This document shows, one piece after another, positions 54,941-63,245 of a stretch of 64,000 nucleotides of DNA. The stretch lies in contig JAWKVZ010000006.1 in assembly GCA_041397725.1 (NCBI GenBank), positions 124,001-188,000 on the forward strand, in the 5' to 3' direction. Position numbers and translations under genes: made by a program. The stretch comes from JAGRKR01 sp041397725 (GTDB lineage Bacteria > Pseudomonadota > Alphaproteobacteria > Rhizobiales > Hyphomicrobiaceae). The notes beneath the pieces are model-generated. The model had not been told where the DNA came from. It worked only from the letters and a program-made list of their open reading frames with translations, and made no database searches. Position 1 is the first letter of the stretch; every line of letters begins with the position of its first letter.

Positions 54941-56056
54941 ATGCGGATCGCGTCATACAATGTCGAAAACCTGTTCACCCGCGCCCGGGCGCTGAACCTC
55001 GACACCTGGGAGGAAGGCCGGCGCACCCTCGAGCTGCACGCCGAGATGACCAGCCTGCTCGGCAAGAGCAGCTATTCGAGCGCCGACAAGTCGCGCCTGC
55101 TCCAGATCATGCGGGCGCTCGGCATTGAAAAGAAGGACGACGGCGGGCGCTTCGTGACGCTGCGCCAAAACCGCGGCCATCTGGTGAAGCGATCACGCAT
55201 GTTCGGCACGTCGATCGCAGCCAACGGTCGAGAGGACTGGATCGGCTGGCTCGAGCTCAAGTCGGAGGTCGTCGACGAGCACGCCACGCGCAACACGGCA
55301 CAGGTCGTGCGGGACGTGGCGCCGGATGTCCTCGCCGTGGTCGAGACGGAAGGTCGAAACGCGCTCCTCCAGTTCTCGGATCGGCTGCTGCCCGCCATCG
55401 GGGGCGAGCGTTTCGAGCACGCCATGCTGATCGACGGTAACGACGAGCGGGGCATCGACGTCGGACTGCTCGCCCGCGCGCCTCTGGAGCTCGGCTGGAT
55501 GCGTAGCCACGTCGACGACCGTACCGAGAGCGGCGGCATCGTCTTCAGCCGTGACTGCCCGGAGTTCTCCATCTGGACGCCCTCCGGCGCCAGCGTCTGG
55601 GTGCTCGTCAACCACTTCAAGAGCAAGGGCTACGGCACCAAGGCCGCCTCCGACCAGAAGCGCTGGCTGCAGGCGGAGGCCGTGCGCCAGATCTACGACC
55701 GCCTGAAGCGCGAAGGCGCCACGATGGTGGCCGTGGTCGGCGACCTCAACGACACCCCGGACAGCGAATCCCTCGCGCCGCTGCTCAAGGAGACCGATCT
55801 CAAGGACTTCTCCGAGCATCCCGCCTATATCGACGACGGCCGGCCCGGCACGTTCCGCAACGGCACGGCCGCCGACAAGCTCGACTACATCCTGCTTTCG
55901 CCCGCTCTCTTCGAGCGGATGAGCCAGGGCGGCGTCTGGCGGCGGGGCGTGTGGGGCGGCAAGAACGGCACGCTCTGGGAGATCTATCCCGAGATGAAGC
56001 GTAGCGAGCACGCCGCCTCGGACCATGCCGCCATCTGGTGCGACGTCGAGATCTGA
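54941..56056 (+). CDS. Endonuclease/exonuclease/phosphatase-family protein
   Basis: This is a 371-aa EEP-fold phosphohydrolase. It opens with MRIASYNVENLF (metal-binding Asn and Glu), continues with DVLAVVETEGRNALLQF, then VNHFKSKGYG, VVGDLNDTPDSE and the closing catalytic ASDHAAIWCDV. No signal peptide is seen when starting at 54941, so it is probably cytoplasmic. The substrate could be nucleic acid, phosphodiester or phospholipid; the motif set does not tell. Divergent from nnrU. Confidence 0.87.
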   Translation: MRIASYNVENLFTRARALNLDTWEEGRRTLELHAEMTSLLGKSSYSSADKSRLLQIMRALGIEKKDDGGRFVTLRQNRGHLVKRSRMFGTSIAANGREDWIGWLELKSEVVDEHATRNTAQVVRDVAPDVLAVVETEGRNALLQFSDRLLPAIGGERFEHAMLIDGNDERGIDVGLLARAPLELGWMRSHVDDRTESGGIVFSRDCPEFSIWTPSGASVWVLVNHFKSKGYGTKAASDQKRWLQAEAVRQIYDRLKREGATMVAVVGDLNDTPDSESLAPLLKETDLKDFSEHPAYIDDGRPGTFRNGTAADKLDYILLSPALFERMSQGGVWRRGVWGGKNGTLWEIYPEMKRSEHAASDHAAIWCDVEI

Positions 56057-56082
56057 ACGTCCGCCGGGCGACGCCCGCGCGA

Positions 56083-57330
56083 TCAGTAGCTCGCCTGCAC
56101 GCCCGCCTGCCGGTCCGCCTCGCCCCTCACCTCGGCCACCGCAGCCGCGAGATCGGCGAGATAGGCGTCGAGCGACGGCGCGTGCAGCATCGACATCATG
56201 CGATGAATGGCCATGGGCTCGCGTACCAGACCCGGCACCCAGCCCTTGGCGGCCAGCACCTCGGCGACACGGAAAACATCGACGTCGCGCGCCCCGACGG
56301 CGACGATCGACAGATGCGGATCGCCGAGCACATGCAGGCCCTCGATCCGTGACACGCCCGCCCGGTAGGCGCCGACCATGGCCATCAGGTCCCGCGCAAT
56401 GGCCCGGTAACCTGTCACGCCCAGCAATTGCAGCGTGGCCCAGGCCCCGGCCACGCCGCCGCCCGGCCGCGTGCCGACGATCGTCGAGGTGACGAACGGC
56501 CCGCTCGGCCAGCCGTCGAGCGCGAAGCCGTGATGCGCGGCAAGGTCCATGGATCGGTAGAAGACCGTCGAGGCCGGCTTCGGTGTGAAGCCGAACTTGT
56601 GCAGGTCCGCCGACAGCGACGAGACGCCGGGAATGGCGAAATCGAAGTCCGGCACGTCGCCGCCGTTCATCTTGACGAAGGGCGCCAGGTAGCCGCCGAC
56701 ACAGGCATCGACATGGAGCCAGATGCCGCGCGCTTTCGCCTGCTCGGCGAGCCCGGCGATGGGATCGACGACGCCGAAGGGGAAGCAGGGTGCGGAGCCG
56801 ACCCACATGATCGTGTCGTCGTCGCTCGCTTGCGCCAGAGCCTCGGGATCGGCGCGGAAGTCCTGGCCGACCGGGGTCCGTCGCACCTCGAGATCCATCA
56901 GGTCGGCGGCCTTGTCGAACGCCAAGTGTGCCGTGACGGGAACCACGATATTGCCGCGATGGCGCGGCGCGCCGCGCATCGCCCGCGCGTGATTGCGACA
57001 TGCCCGCACGGCCTGGATGATGCTTTCCGTACCACCCGTCGTCATGAAGCCCTGGGCGTCCTCGGGCGCGCCGAACAGGCCGAGCCCCATTTCCACGACC
57101 TCGCGCTCCATGCGCCCAAGGCTCAGGAACGCCCGCTTGGAGCCGAGCGCGTTTTCCGCGAAGTAGGTGACGAACGCGTCGCGACCGACGCGGTCCACCT
57201 CGTCATTCGCCTTGAAGACATAGAGAGGCACCCGCCCGTGCCGCCAGTCGGCATCGAGCCCCTTCATCTCTCTGAGCTCGGCGAGCACCTCGTCCCCCGA
57301 GCGTCCGAGCTCCGGCAGCCGCGCAGCCAT
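56083..57330 (-). CDS. PLP-dependent decarboxylase/lyase (sphingosine-phosphate-lyase-like)
   Basis: This 415-aa group II PLP enzyme binds the cofactor by Lys245 in SLSADLHKFGFTPKP, with FMTTGGTESIIQAVRAC (phosphate-binding) at about 95-111 and HVDACVGGY at 206-214. The SADxHKxGxxPK pattern and the overall length favour the sphingosine-1-phosphate-lyase / tyrosine-decarboxylase-like branch rather than ordinary glutamate decarboxylase. The substrate is not settled. It lies downstream of a 2-hydroxyacid dehydrogenase in the same direction, 25 bp apart, so they may share a transcript. Confidence 0.85.
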   Translation of the reverse strand: MAARLPELGRSGDEVLAELREMKGLDADWRHGRVPLYVFKANDEVDRVGRDAFVTYFAENALGSKRAFLSLGRMEREVVEMGLGLFGAPEDAQGFMTTGGTESIIQAVRACRNHARAMRGAPRHRGNIVVPVTAHLAFDKAADLMDLEVRRTPVGQDFRADPEALAQASDDDTIMWVGSAPCFPFGVVDPIAGLAEQAKARGIWLHVDACVGGYLAPFVKMNGGDVPDFDFAIPGVSSLSADLHKFGFTPKPASTVFYRSMDLAAHHGFALDGWPSGPFVTSTIVGTRPGGGVAGAWATLQLLGVTGYRAIARDLMAMVGAYRAGVSRIEGLHVLGDPHLSIVAVGARDVDVFRVAEVLAAKGWVPGLVREPMAIHRMMSMLHAPSLDAYLADLAAAVAEVRGEADRQAGVQASY

Positions 57331-57355
57331 GAAAGCGTCTCCTCGCAAAGATGAC

Positions 57356-58321
57356 CTAGACGACCGGGAACGGCAGCTCACGTCCGGCGAAGAAGGCATC
57401 GACGTTGTCGAGCGCCTCGAATCCCATCTGATTGCGAGCCTCGATCGCACCCGATCCCAGATGCGGCAGCAGGAACGTATTGGGCAGGCCGTAGTAGCGC
57501 GGGTCGATGCGCGGCTCGCCCTGATAGACGTCTAGGCCGGCGTAGCCCACCTGACCTGACGACAGCGCCGCCACGAGATCGTCGTCGTTGACGAGATCGC
57601 CACGCGCGGTGTTGACGACGATGGCCCCCTTCGGCAGCAGCCCGAGCGTGCGGGCATTCAGCACATGCCTGGTCTCCGCCGTCGCCGGCGCATTGAGCGA
57701 GAGCACATCCGAGACGGCCAGCAGGCCTTCCAGTGTCGCGTGATAGATGGCGCCCTTCTCCTGGTCCGGCGGCAGGCGGCGGCGATTGTGGTAGTGGATC
57801 TCCATGTCGAAGCCCCGGGCGCGCTGCGCCAGCGCCTGGCCGATCTTGCCGAGACCGACGATGCCGAGACGCTTGCCGTCGAGGCGGCGGCCGAGGAGTT
57901 GCAGCGGCCCCCAGCCCTGCCAGGAGCGGCTTCGCATCATCTGCTCGCCCTCGGGAGCCCGCCGCGCGGCGCCGAGGATGAGCAGCATGGCGATTTCGGC
58001 CGTCGCGATGGTGACGCCGTGCGGCGCCGAGCCGACGCGGATGCCCCGCTCCCTGGCGGCCTTGAGATCGATGTGGTCGGTGCCGACCGAGAACGTGGCG
58101 ATGACGCCGAGCCGCTCTGGCAGCGCCATGATCGCCTCGCGCGGCAGCTTGTCGGTGACACAGACCAGCAATGCATCATGATCCTGTGCCGCAGCCACGA
58201 TCTCGTCGGTCGTGAAGAGCCGATCCTCGGGATTGAGCGTCGCGTCGTAGTCGCGCGCGGCGCGGGCCTCCACGTCCGGCGGAAGATGCCGGGTGACGAA
58301 CAGGCGCTTCTTCTGAGACAC
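57356..58321 (-). CDS. D-2-hydroxyacid dehydrogenase (glyoxylate/glycerate type)
   Basis: This 321-aa NAD(P)-dependent dehydrogenase has the Rossmann motif LGIVGLGKIGQALAQRARGFDM, the catalytic Arg in VNTARGDLVNDDDLV, the Glu in YQGEPRIDPRY and the His in LLPHLGSG. The family reduces glyoxylate or hydroxypyruvate, or oxidises D-glycerate. The start is GTG at 58321. Transcribed ahead of the PLP enzyme. Confidence 0.9.
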   Translation of the reverse strand: MSQKKRLFVTRHLPPDVEARAARDYDATLNPEDRLFTTDEIVAAAQDHDALLVCVTDKLPREAIMALPERLGVIATFSVGTDHIDLKAARERGIRVGSAPHGVTIATAEIAMLLILGAARRAPEGEQMMRSRSWQGWGPLQLLGRRLDGKRLGIVGLGKIGQALAQRARGFDMEIHYHNRRRLPPDQEKGAIYHATLEGLLAVSDVLSLNAPATAETRHVLNARTLGLLPKGAIVVNTARGDLVNDDDLVAALSSGQVGYAGLDVYQGEPRIDPRYYGLPNTFLLPHLGSGAIEARNQMGFEALDNVDAFFAGRELPFPVV

Positions 58322-58546
58322 GCAATGATCCTCCCATGTCCTGGCGAACCGCCGACGCCTTACCCAGGCGTGTCGTCGCAGCCAGCCCTATTGTCAGTTC
58401 TGCCTCATGCACATGCCGAGAACAAGCGCTGCACACCGCGCCGCCGGCTGGACGGCGGCAACCATTTCTTCACCATGCGAACCTAGTCTGATCTCTGAGT
58501 AGTCGCCCGCTCCCCGCGCGACGCAATGTGCCGTATTGGTCCCGCC

Positions 58547-58903
58547 ATGAAGACGCTCGCCGTCCTGCTCGCGATCATCGCCGCCGGAAAATTCGGCTAT
58601 CAGGAGTACCTTTACCGCGCCGCGGCGGAGGAAGCGATCGTGGCCGCCTACCGCAGCCACGCCATCGAGTCCTGCGACCGTGCGGCCAAGGCGGCGCAGA
58701 CGCCGCTGGCACTCTCGCAACCGTCGCGCATCGCCCTCAGGATCGGCCGCCGCCGCGAAGACGTGATGATCTGGCAGGTCGACCACGCGGGATGGCATGA
58801 TCGCTACCGGGCGGCCTATCTCGAGCTGTCGTTCGGCCACACGACGCGCGTCGCCTGCGAATACGATCTGAGAACCAGCATCGCCGCATTGCGCCGGACC
58901 TGA
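58547..58903 (+). CDS. Hypothetical exported or membrane-anchored protein
   Basis: This 118-aa protein begins with a hydrophobic signal or anchor (MKTLAVLLAIIAAGKFGYQEYLY) and continues as a soluble domain with cysteines in IESCDRAAK and RVACEYDL, which could form a disulfide in the periplasm. Segments MIWQVDHAGWHDRYRAAYLELS suggest a compact fold. Not recognised. It lies between divergent and convergent catabolic genes, 10 bp from the tail of the hydrolase gene. Confidence 0.7.
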   Translation: MKTLAVLLAIIAAGKFGYQEYLYRAAAEEAIVAAYRSHAIESCDRAAKAAQTPLALSQPSRIALRIGRRREDVMIWQVDHAGWHDRYRAAYLELSFGHTTRVACEYDLRTSIAALRRT

Positions 58904-58913
58904 GGCCGCGACC

Positions 58914-59765
58914 TCACCGCGACTGCGCATCGGCCCGCCCGGCCACCTCCAAGATCATTTCGACCACGCCACTGCCCGGCTCCGACATCGGACCGACGAC
59001 AGTGAAGTGGTTGGCGCCCTCGAACTCCGTGAACCTGGCGGACAGATCCTTCTTCTGGATCGCCTTGGCGAAATCCCTGCTCTGGCGCACGAACTCGCTG
59101 GTTTCCGCGCTGCCGACTGCGATGGTCACGGGGATGTCCTTGCGCACGAGCGGCCAGTGCAGCGTGCTGACGGCGCGGGCGCTCTGCTCGGTCAAGCGGA
59201 TGTCGTTGTTCATGCTGGTGCCGATGAGCGGCTCGAGATCGTAGACGCCGCTGATGGCGACGGCGCCCTCCAGCATGTCACCGGGAACTCCGGGATAGGC
59301 GCTCCAGTTCGTTGCCACCAGTGCCGACGTCAGATGTCCGCCGGCCGAGTGCCCGATCACCAGCGGCTTGCGGCCGAAGCGCTTCCAGATCGCCAGCATG
59401 AACGCTCGCGCATCCTCGATGATCTCCGCGACCGTCACCTCGGGACAGAGCCGGTAGGAGGGCATGGCCACCGTGAACCCACGACGGTTGAGGCCGCGTG
59501 CGAAGTGACTCTGGTTCTTGCGATCGCCGCGGAACCAGTAGCCCCCGTGGATGTAGATCGCGAGCCGGTCGGCCGCTCCGCTCTCGGCATGGAAGACGTC
59601 GTAGCGCTGCCGCTCGTGTGCCCCGTAGGCGATGTCGAGCTCACAGGGATGGCCGGCACGGTAGGCGGCGGCCTCCTGCATCCAGCGCGCCTGCATCTCC
59701 GCGTGGTCTGCGACGCGCGCGCGGCTGTTGTATTCGTACTCCCGGTCGAAATCGTACGCCGTCAT
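58914..59765 (-). CDS. Alpha/beta hydrolase (arylformamidase/BD-FAE-like)
   Basis: This 283-aa serine hydrolase has the oxyanion motif IYIHGGYWFRGDRKNQ, the nucleophile GHSAGGH and a C-terminal His in GANHFTVV; the HGG(Y/A)W motif is typical of kynurenine-formamidase and feruloyl-esterase-like enzymes. The start MTAYDFDREYEYNSRARVADH is typical of the formamidase branch, but without kynurenine genes nearby the substrate is not set. An ATG two codons earlier is possible. Confidence 0.87.
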   Translation of the reverse strand: MTAYDFDREYEYNSRARVADHAEMQARWMQEAAAYRAGHPCELDIAYGAHERQRYDVFHAESGAADRLAIYIHGGYWFRGDRKNQSHFARGLNRRGFTVAMPSYRLCPEVTVAEIIEDARAFMLAIWKRFGRKPLVIGHSAGGHLTSALVATNWSAYPGVPGDMLEGAVAISGVYDLEPLIGTSMNNDIRLTEQSARAVSTLHWPLVRKDIPVTIAVGSAETSEFVRQSRDFAKAIQKKDLSARFTEFEGANHFTVVGPMSEPGSGVVEMILEVAGRADAQSR

Positions 59766-59914
59766 GCCCAAAGCCTCTCCTCGCCTCTTGCCAGATCACA
59801 GCAGCCGGGGTTCAGTACGCGGGAAAAATGCGCGGCGTGCGCCGGTGCCGAACCAAGCTTGCGTGGCGCGCCGCCTGGCGTCAACGCCGAGAGAACATGA
59901 CGAGCGGAGGAAAC

Positions 59915-61135
59915 ATGAGCAAGAACGAGTTGCCCCTTGCCGGCGTGCGCGTGGCCGAGTTCAGCCATATGGTCATGGGGCCGACCTGCGGTCTGGTGCT
60001 CGGTGACCTCGGCGCGGATGTCGTGAAGGTCGAGCCCAATCCGGCTGGCGACCACACCCGCCGCGTGCCCGGCTCCGGCGCCGGCTTCTTCGTCATGTTC
60101 AACCGCAACAAGCGCTCGCTCGCATTGAACTTGAAGTCGTCCGAGGGGCTCGAGATCGCCAGGCGCCTGGTGCGCCGCTCCGACGTTCTCATCGAGAATT
60201 TCCGCCCCGGCGCAATGGACAAGCTCGGCCTCGGCTACGAGGCGATGAAGGCGGACAATCCCGGCCTGATCTACACCTCGGCCAAGGGTTTCCTGCCGGG
60301 CCCCTACGAGCACCGTACGGCCCTCGACGAGGTCGTGCAGATGATGACCGGGCTCGCCTTCATGACCGGCCCGCGCGGCCGGCCGCTGCGTGTCGGTGCG
60401 TCGGTGAACGACATCATGGGCGGCATGTTCGCGGCGATTGCCGTGCTGGCCGCTCTCAAGGAGCGCGACCGCACCGGCAAGGGGCAGTACGTGTCGAGCG
60501 GATTGTTCGAGAATTGCGCCCTGTTGATGGGCCAGAACATGGCCCAGTACCTCGTGACCGGCAAGCCGGTGCCGCCGATGCCGGACCGGCTGGCCGCCTG
60601 GTCGGTGTACGACGTCTTCGATTGCGCGGGCGGGGATCAGCTGTTCGTCGGCGTCGTCACGGATACCCAGTGGCGCGTATTCTGCGAGGCCTTCGGTTTT
60701 GCCGACTTCGCGGCCGACGAAAGCCTCGCCACAAATACCCAGCGCTGCCACGCCCGCGATCGCATCATGCCGCGTCTGCGCGAGCTGTTCGCGTCGATGC
60801 CGCGCGACGTGCTCGCCGAGAAGATCGCCGCCATCGGCCTGCCCTACTCGCCGATCGCCAAGCCCGAGGACCTGATCGAAGACGCGCACCTCAAGGCGTC
60901 GGGCGGACTGCTGCCCATCACGCTTCCCGACGGCCGCCAGGTCGAGCTGCCGGCCCTGCCGCTCTCCATGGGCGGGCGGCGGTTCGGCATTCACCACGAC
61001 GTGCCGCGGGTCGGCGAGCACGCCAGCGAGGTTCTCGACGAGCTCGGCTACGACGCCGACGCCATCCGCGACCTCGAGGCGCGCGGCATCATCGGCCTCG
61101 ACCCCGGCAGTCCGGCGACTCGCGCCGCCGAATAG
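59915..61135 (+). CDS. Class III CoA-transferase (CaiB/BaiF family)
   Basis: This 406-aa enzyme moves CoA between acids (formyl-CoA, succinyl-CoA or carnitine-type). It has GVRVAEFSHMVMGPTCGLVLGDLGADVVKVEPN, NRNKRSLALNLKSSEGLEIARRLVRRSDVLIENFRPG, the segment VNDIMGGMFAAIAVLAALKERDRTGKGQYV, and SVYDVFDCAGGDQLFVGVVT. A strong GCGGAGGAAAC site precedes the ATG. It is convergent with the beta-hydroxyacid dehydrogenase gene; together they suggest degradation of a branched or hydroxylated acid. Confidence 0.92.
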   Translation: MSKNELPLAGVRVAEFSHMVMGPTCGLVLGDLGADVVKVEPNPAGDHTRRVPGSGAGFFVMFNRNKRSLALNLKSSEGLEIARRLVRRSDVLIENFRPGAMDKLGLGYEAMKADNPGLIYTSAKGFLPGPYEHRTALDEVVQMMTGLAFMTGPRGRPLRVGASVNDIMGGMFAAIAVLAALKERDRTGKGQYVSSGLFENCALLMGQNMAQYLVTGKPVPPMPDRLAAWSVYDVFDCAGGDQLFVGVVTDTQWRVFCEAFGFADFAADESLATNTQRCHARDRIMPRLRELFASMPRDVLAEKIAAIGLPYSPIAKPEDLIEDAHLKASGGLLPITLPDGRQVELPALPLSMGGRRFGIHHDVPRVGEHASEVLDELGYDADAIRDLEARGIIGLDPGSPATRAAE

Positions 61136-61172
61136 CCGGTCGGGCCCGCCCTGCGCGCTGGCGGATCAGCCT

Positions 61173-62087
61173 TCAGCCCTTGACCGTCTGCGGCTTGCCG
61201 CCGACGGTCACGCCAGCGAGCTGCTCGGCGGTGCGCATGACCGCCGTCATGTCGGCGTCCGGCCCCTGCTGAGACAGGCTGAGCAGCCACATCTGCTGCA
61301 CGGCCCGGCCGATCCACATCGGGCACGACATCGCCTCGGCCTCGGCGAGGCAGAGGTTGACGTCCTTGGTCATCAGCCCCATCGCGAAGCCGATATCGAA
61401 GGTGCGAGGCAGGATGGCGCGGGGGAACTTGTCCTCGCTGGCCGTGCTGCGGCCCGAGCCGGCGTTGATGACGTCGACCATGATGTGAGGATCGAGACCG
61501 GCCTTGACGCCGAGGGCGACCGCCTCGCAGGTGGCTGCAGTCACCGTCGCCGACAGGAGATTGTTCACCACCTTCATCATCTGGCCCTGCCCTGGCTCGG
61601 GACCGATGTAGAAGGGCCGGCCGATCACCTCCATCATCGGCCAGAGGCGATCACAGTCGGCCTTGCTGCCGGCCAGCATAACCGCCAGGGTGCCGCGCTC
61701 GGCCCCGCGAACGCCGCCGCTGACTGGCGCGTCGACCGACCTGATGCCTTTCTCGGCCAACCTGCGGGCGATATCGGCGGCCTTGCGCGGGCCGGTCGTC
61801 GAAAGGTCCACGAACACCTTGCAGGCGCCGCCGTCCGCCACGCCCTCCGCCCCCAGCGCCACGAGGTCGACTACCTCCGGCCGCGGCAGGCTGACCAGGA
61901 CGATCTCGGTCTGCGCCGCCACGTCACGCGGCGACTTCGCCCGCTTCGCGCCCTTGTTGACGATCGCCCCGAGTGCCGCCTCGTCGACATCGTAGGCGAC
62001 GACCTCGTAGCCGTCCGCCATGAGCCGTCCCGACATGGGAAAGCCCATGCGGCCGATGCCTACGAACCCGATCCGTCCCTTGCTCAT
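61173..62087 (-). CDS. 3-hydroxyisobutyrate dehydrogenase-family oxidoreductase
   Basis: This 304-aa beta-hydroxyacid dehydrogenase has GFVGIGRMGFPMSGRLMADGYEVVAYD, the substrate-binding VDAPVSGGVRGAERGTLAVML, the catalytic Lys in MMKVVNNLLSATVTAATCEAV, and KDVNLCLAEAEAM. The exact substrate (3-hydroxyisobutyrate, tartronate semialdehyde or other) is not readable. Convergent with the CoA-transferase gene. Confidence 0.9.
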   Translation of the reverse strand: MSKGRIGFVGIGRMGFPMSGRLMADGYEVVAYDVDEAALGAIVNKGAKRAKSPRDVAAQTEIVLVSLPRPEVVDLVALGAEGVADGGACKVFVDLSTTGPRKAADIARRLAEKGIRSVDAPVSGGVRGAERGTLAVMLAGSKADCDRLWPMMEVIGRPFYIGPEPGQGQMMKVVNNLLSATVTAATCEAVALGVKAGLDPHIMVDVINAGSGRSTASEDKFPRAILPRTFDIGFAMGLMTKDVNLCLAEAEAMSCPMWIGRAVQQMWLLSLSQQGPDADMTAVMRTAEQLAGVTVGGKPQTVKG

Positions 62088-62358
62088 GCTCCCTCTTTCC
62101 TCTTGTTCGTGCCGCGAGCCGTCCGTGGAATTCTGCTCGAAGCAACAGGCCTGCGTTCAATTAATCTTAGCAAATCCAGCGTCAAATGGGTGGCTGCCCA
62201 ATACCTCAATTCGCGAGCGCGGGCGCGGGCGCTCGACCGGCTGCGACGTCTGGTCCACCCCCCATCGGACCGACATGGCCGGACGAGCCGCCCACCCCGC
62301 GATCGCGAAGACAGGTGCTTGGCGTTCAATCGGCGCCACCAAGCCAGTCGAGTTCGGC

Positions 62359-63222
62359 ATGACCCAGCACTTGATCGACGACGAGGGAGAACTCTGGAGT
62401 AGCCCGTCGCAGGCCCTGCGCGCGCGCTTCGAGACCCCGTATTGCGGCAGCGAGTTCGAGGACTTCCTGGTCCGGAATTTCGGCTACATCGCCGTCACCC
62501 GGCGCAATCGCTCGATCCGGGTGCGCGTGCGTCCGGCGCGCGCCAGCGAGAAGGCGCTCTATCGCCTCGTGTTCCTGCTGTTCGAGAGCAGCTCCGAGCG
62601 CGTGGCGCTGAGCACGCTCGCGGAGGACCAGAGCGACTGGCAGGATGCCCTGTTCACAGATTCGGCCGACGCCATCGCCCGCATCATGATGCTGTCCAGC
62701 GACGCGCAGGACCCGCGCCCGGATGCGTTCTTCTCCCGGCCGCGCGCGCTCGACGGGCTCGGCCCCGCCAATCCGTTCGTGCCGCTGATCGAGCATTGGC
62801 GCGCGCGCAGCGGACACTTCGAGCGCACATCGTTTCTCGAGCGGCTCGTGGGACCGCTGCAGGACCGCTACCTCATGATCCGCCTCGATGGCCGGTCCGA
62901 GCGCCTTTCCTTCGAGGAAGTCGGCGGCGGCTTTCCTCTGCTGGATCGCAGCTGGCTGGACAATTTCACGGGCGTGCGCGTCGAGGACCAGCCGGACTAC
63001 TACTACGCGCGATGGGTCGCCGAGAGCTATCGGCACGCCGCGAAGATGCCGATACCGACGGTGCACGACATCGACGCACTCGTGCGGCGCCCGAAGCTCG
63101 GCACCAAGCGCCTGCGCTATCAGCGGCTGATCCTTCCATTCACGCGCGAGGACGGATCGACGCTGATGCTGGGCTCGTCCTTCCTCGACGAGTCGATCAA
63201 CCTTCGCATCAAGGCGTCTTGA
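62359..63222 (+). CDS. Conserved-looking hypothetical protein
   Basis: This 287-aa protein is unrecognised. It has no signal peptide or membrane segment. Charged and aromatic, it contains EFEDFLVRNFGYIAVTRRNRSIRVRVRP, LVFLLFESSSERVALSTLAEDQSDW, DRYLMIRLDGRSERLSFEEVGGGFPLLDRSWLDNFTGVRVEDQPDYYYARWVAESY and LRYQRLILPFTREDGSTLMLGSSFL. The closing part (RYQRLILPF ... GSTLMLG) resembles the PAS-like sensory proteins of Alphaproteobacteria, but I cannot assign it. It is convergent with the GNAT-like gene, 23 bp between stops; they may be functionally unrelated. Confidence 0.72.
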   Translation: MTQHLIDDEGELWSSPSQALRARFETPYCGSEFEDFLVRNFGYIAVTRRNRSIRVRVRPARASEKALYRLVFLLFESSSERVALSTLAEDQSDWQDALFTDSADAIARIMMLSSDAQDPRPDAFFSRPRALDGLGPANPFVPLIEHWRARSGHFERTSFLERLVGPLQDRYLMIRLDGRSERLSFEEVGGGFPLLDRSWLDNFTGVRVEDQPDYYYARWVAESYRHAAKMPIPTVHDIDALVRRPKLGTKRLRYQRLILPFTREDGSTLMLGSSFLDESINLRIKAS

Positions 63223-63245
63223 CGCCGGCGGCCTCTGCTTCGGCC

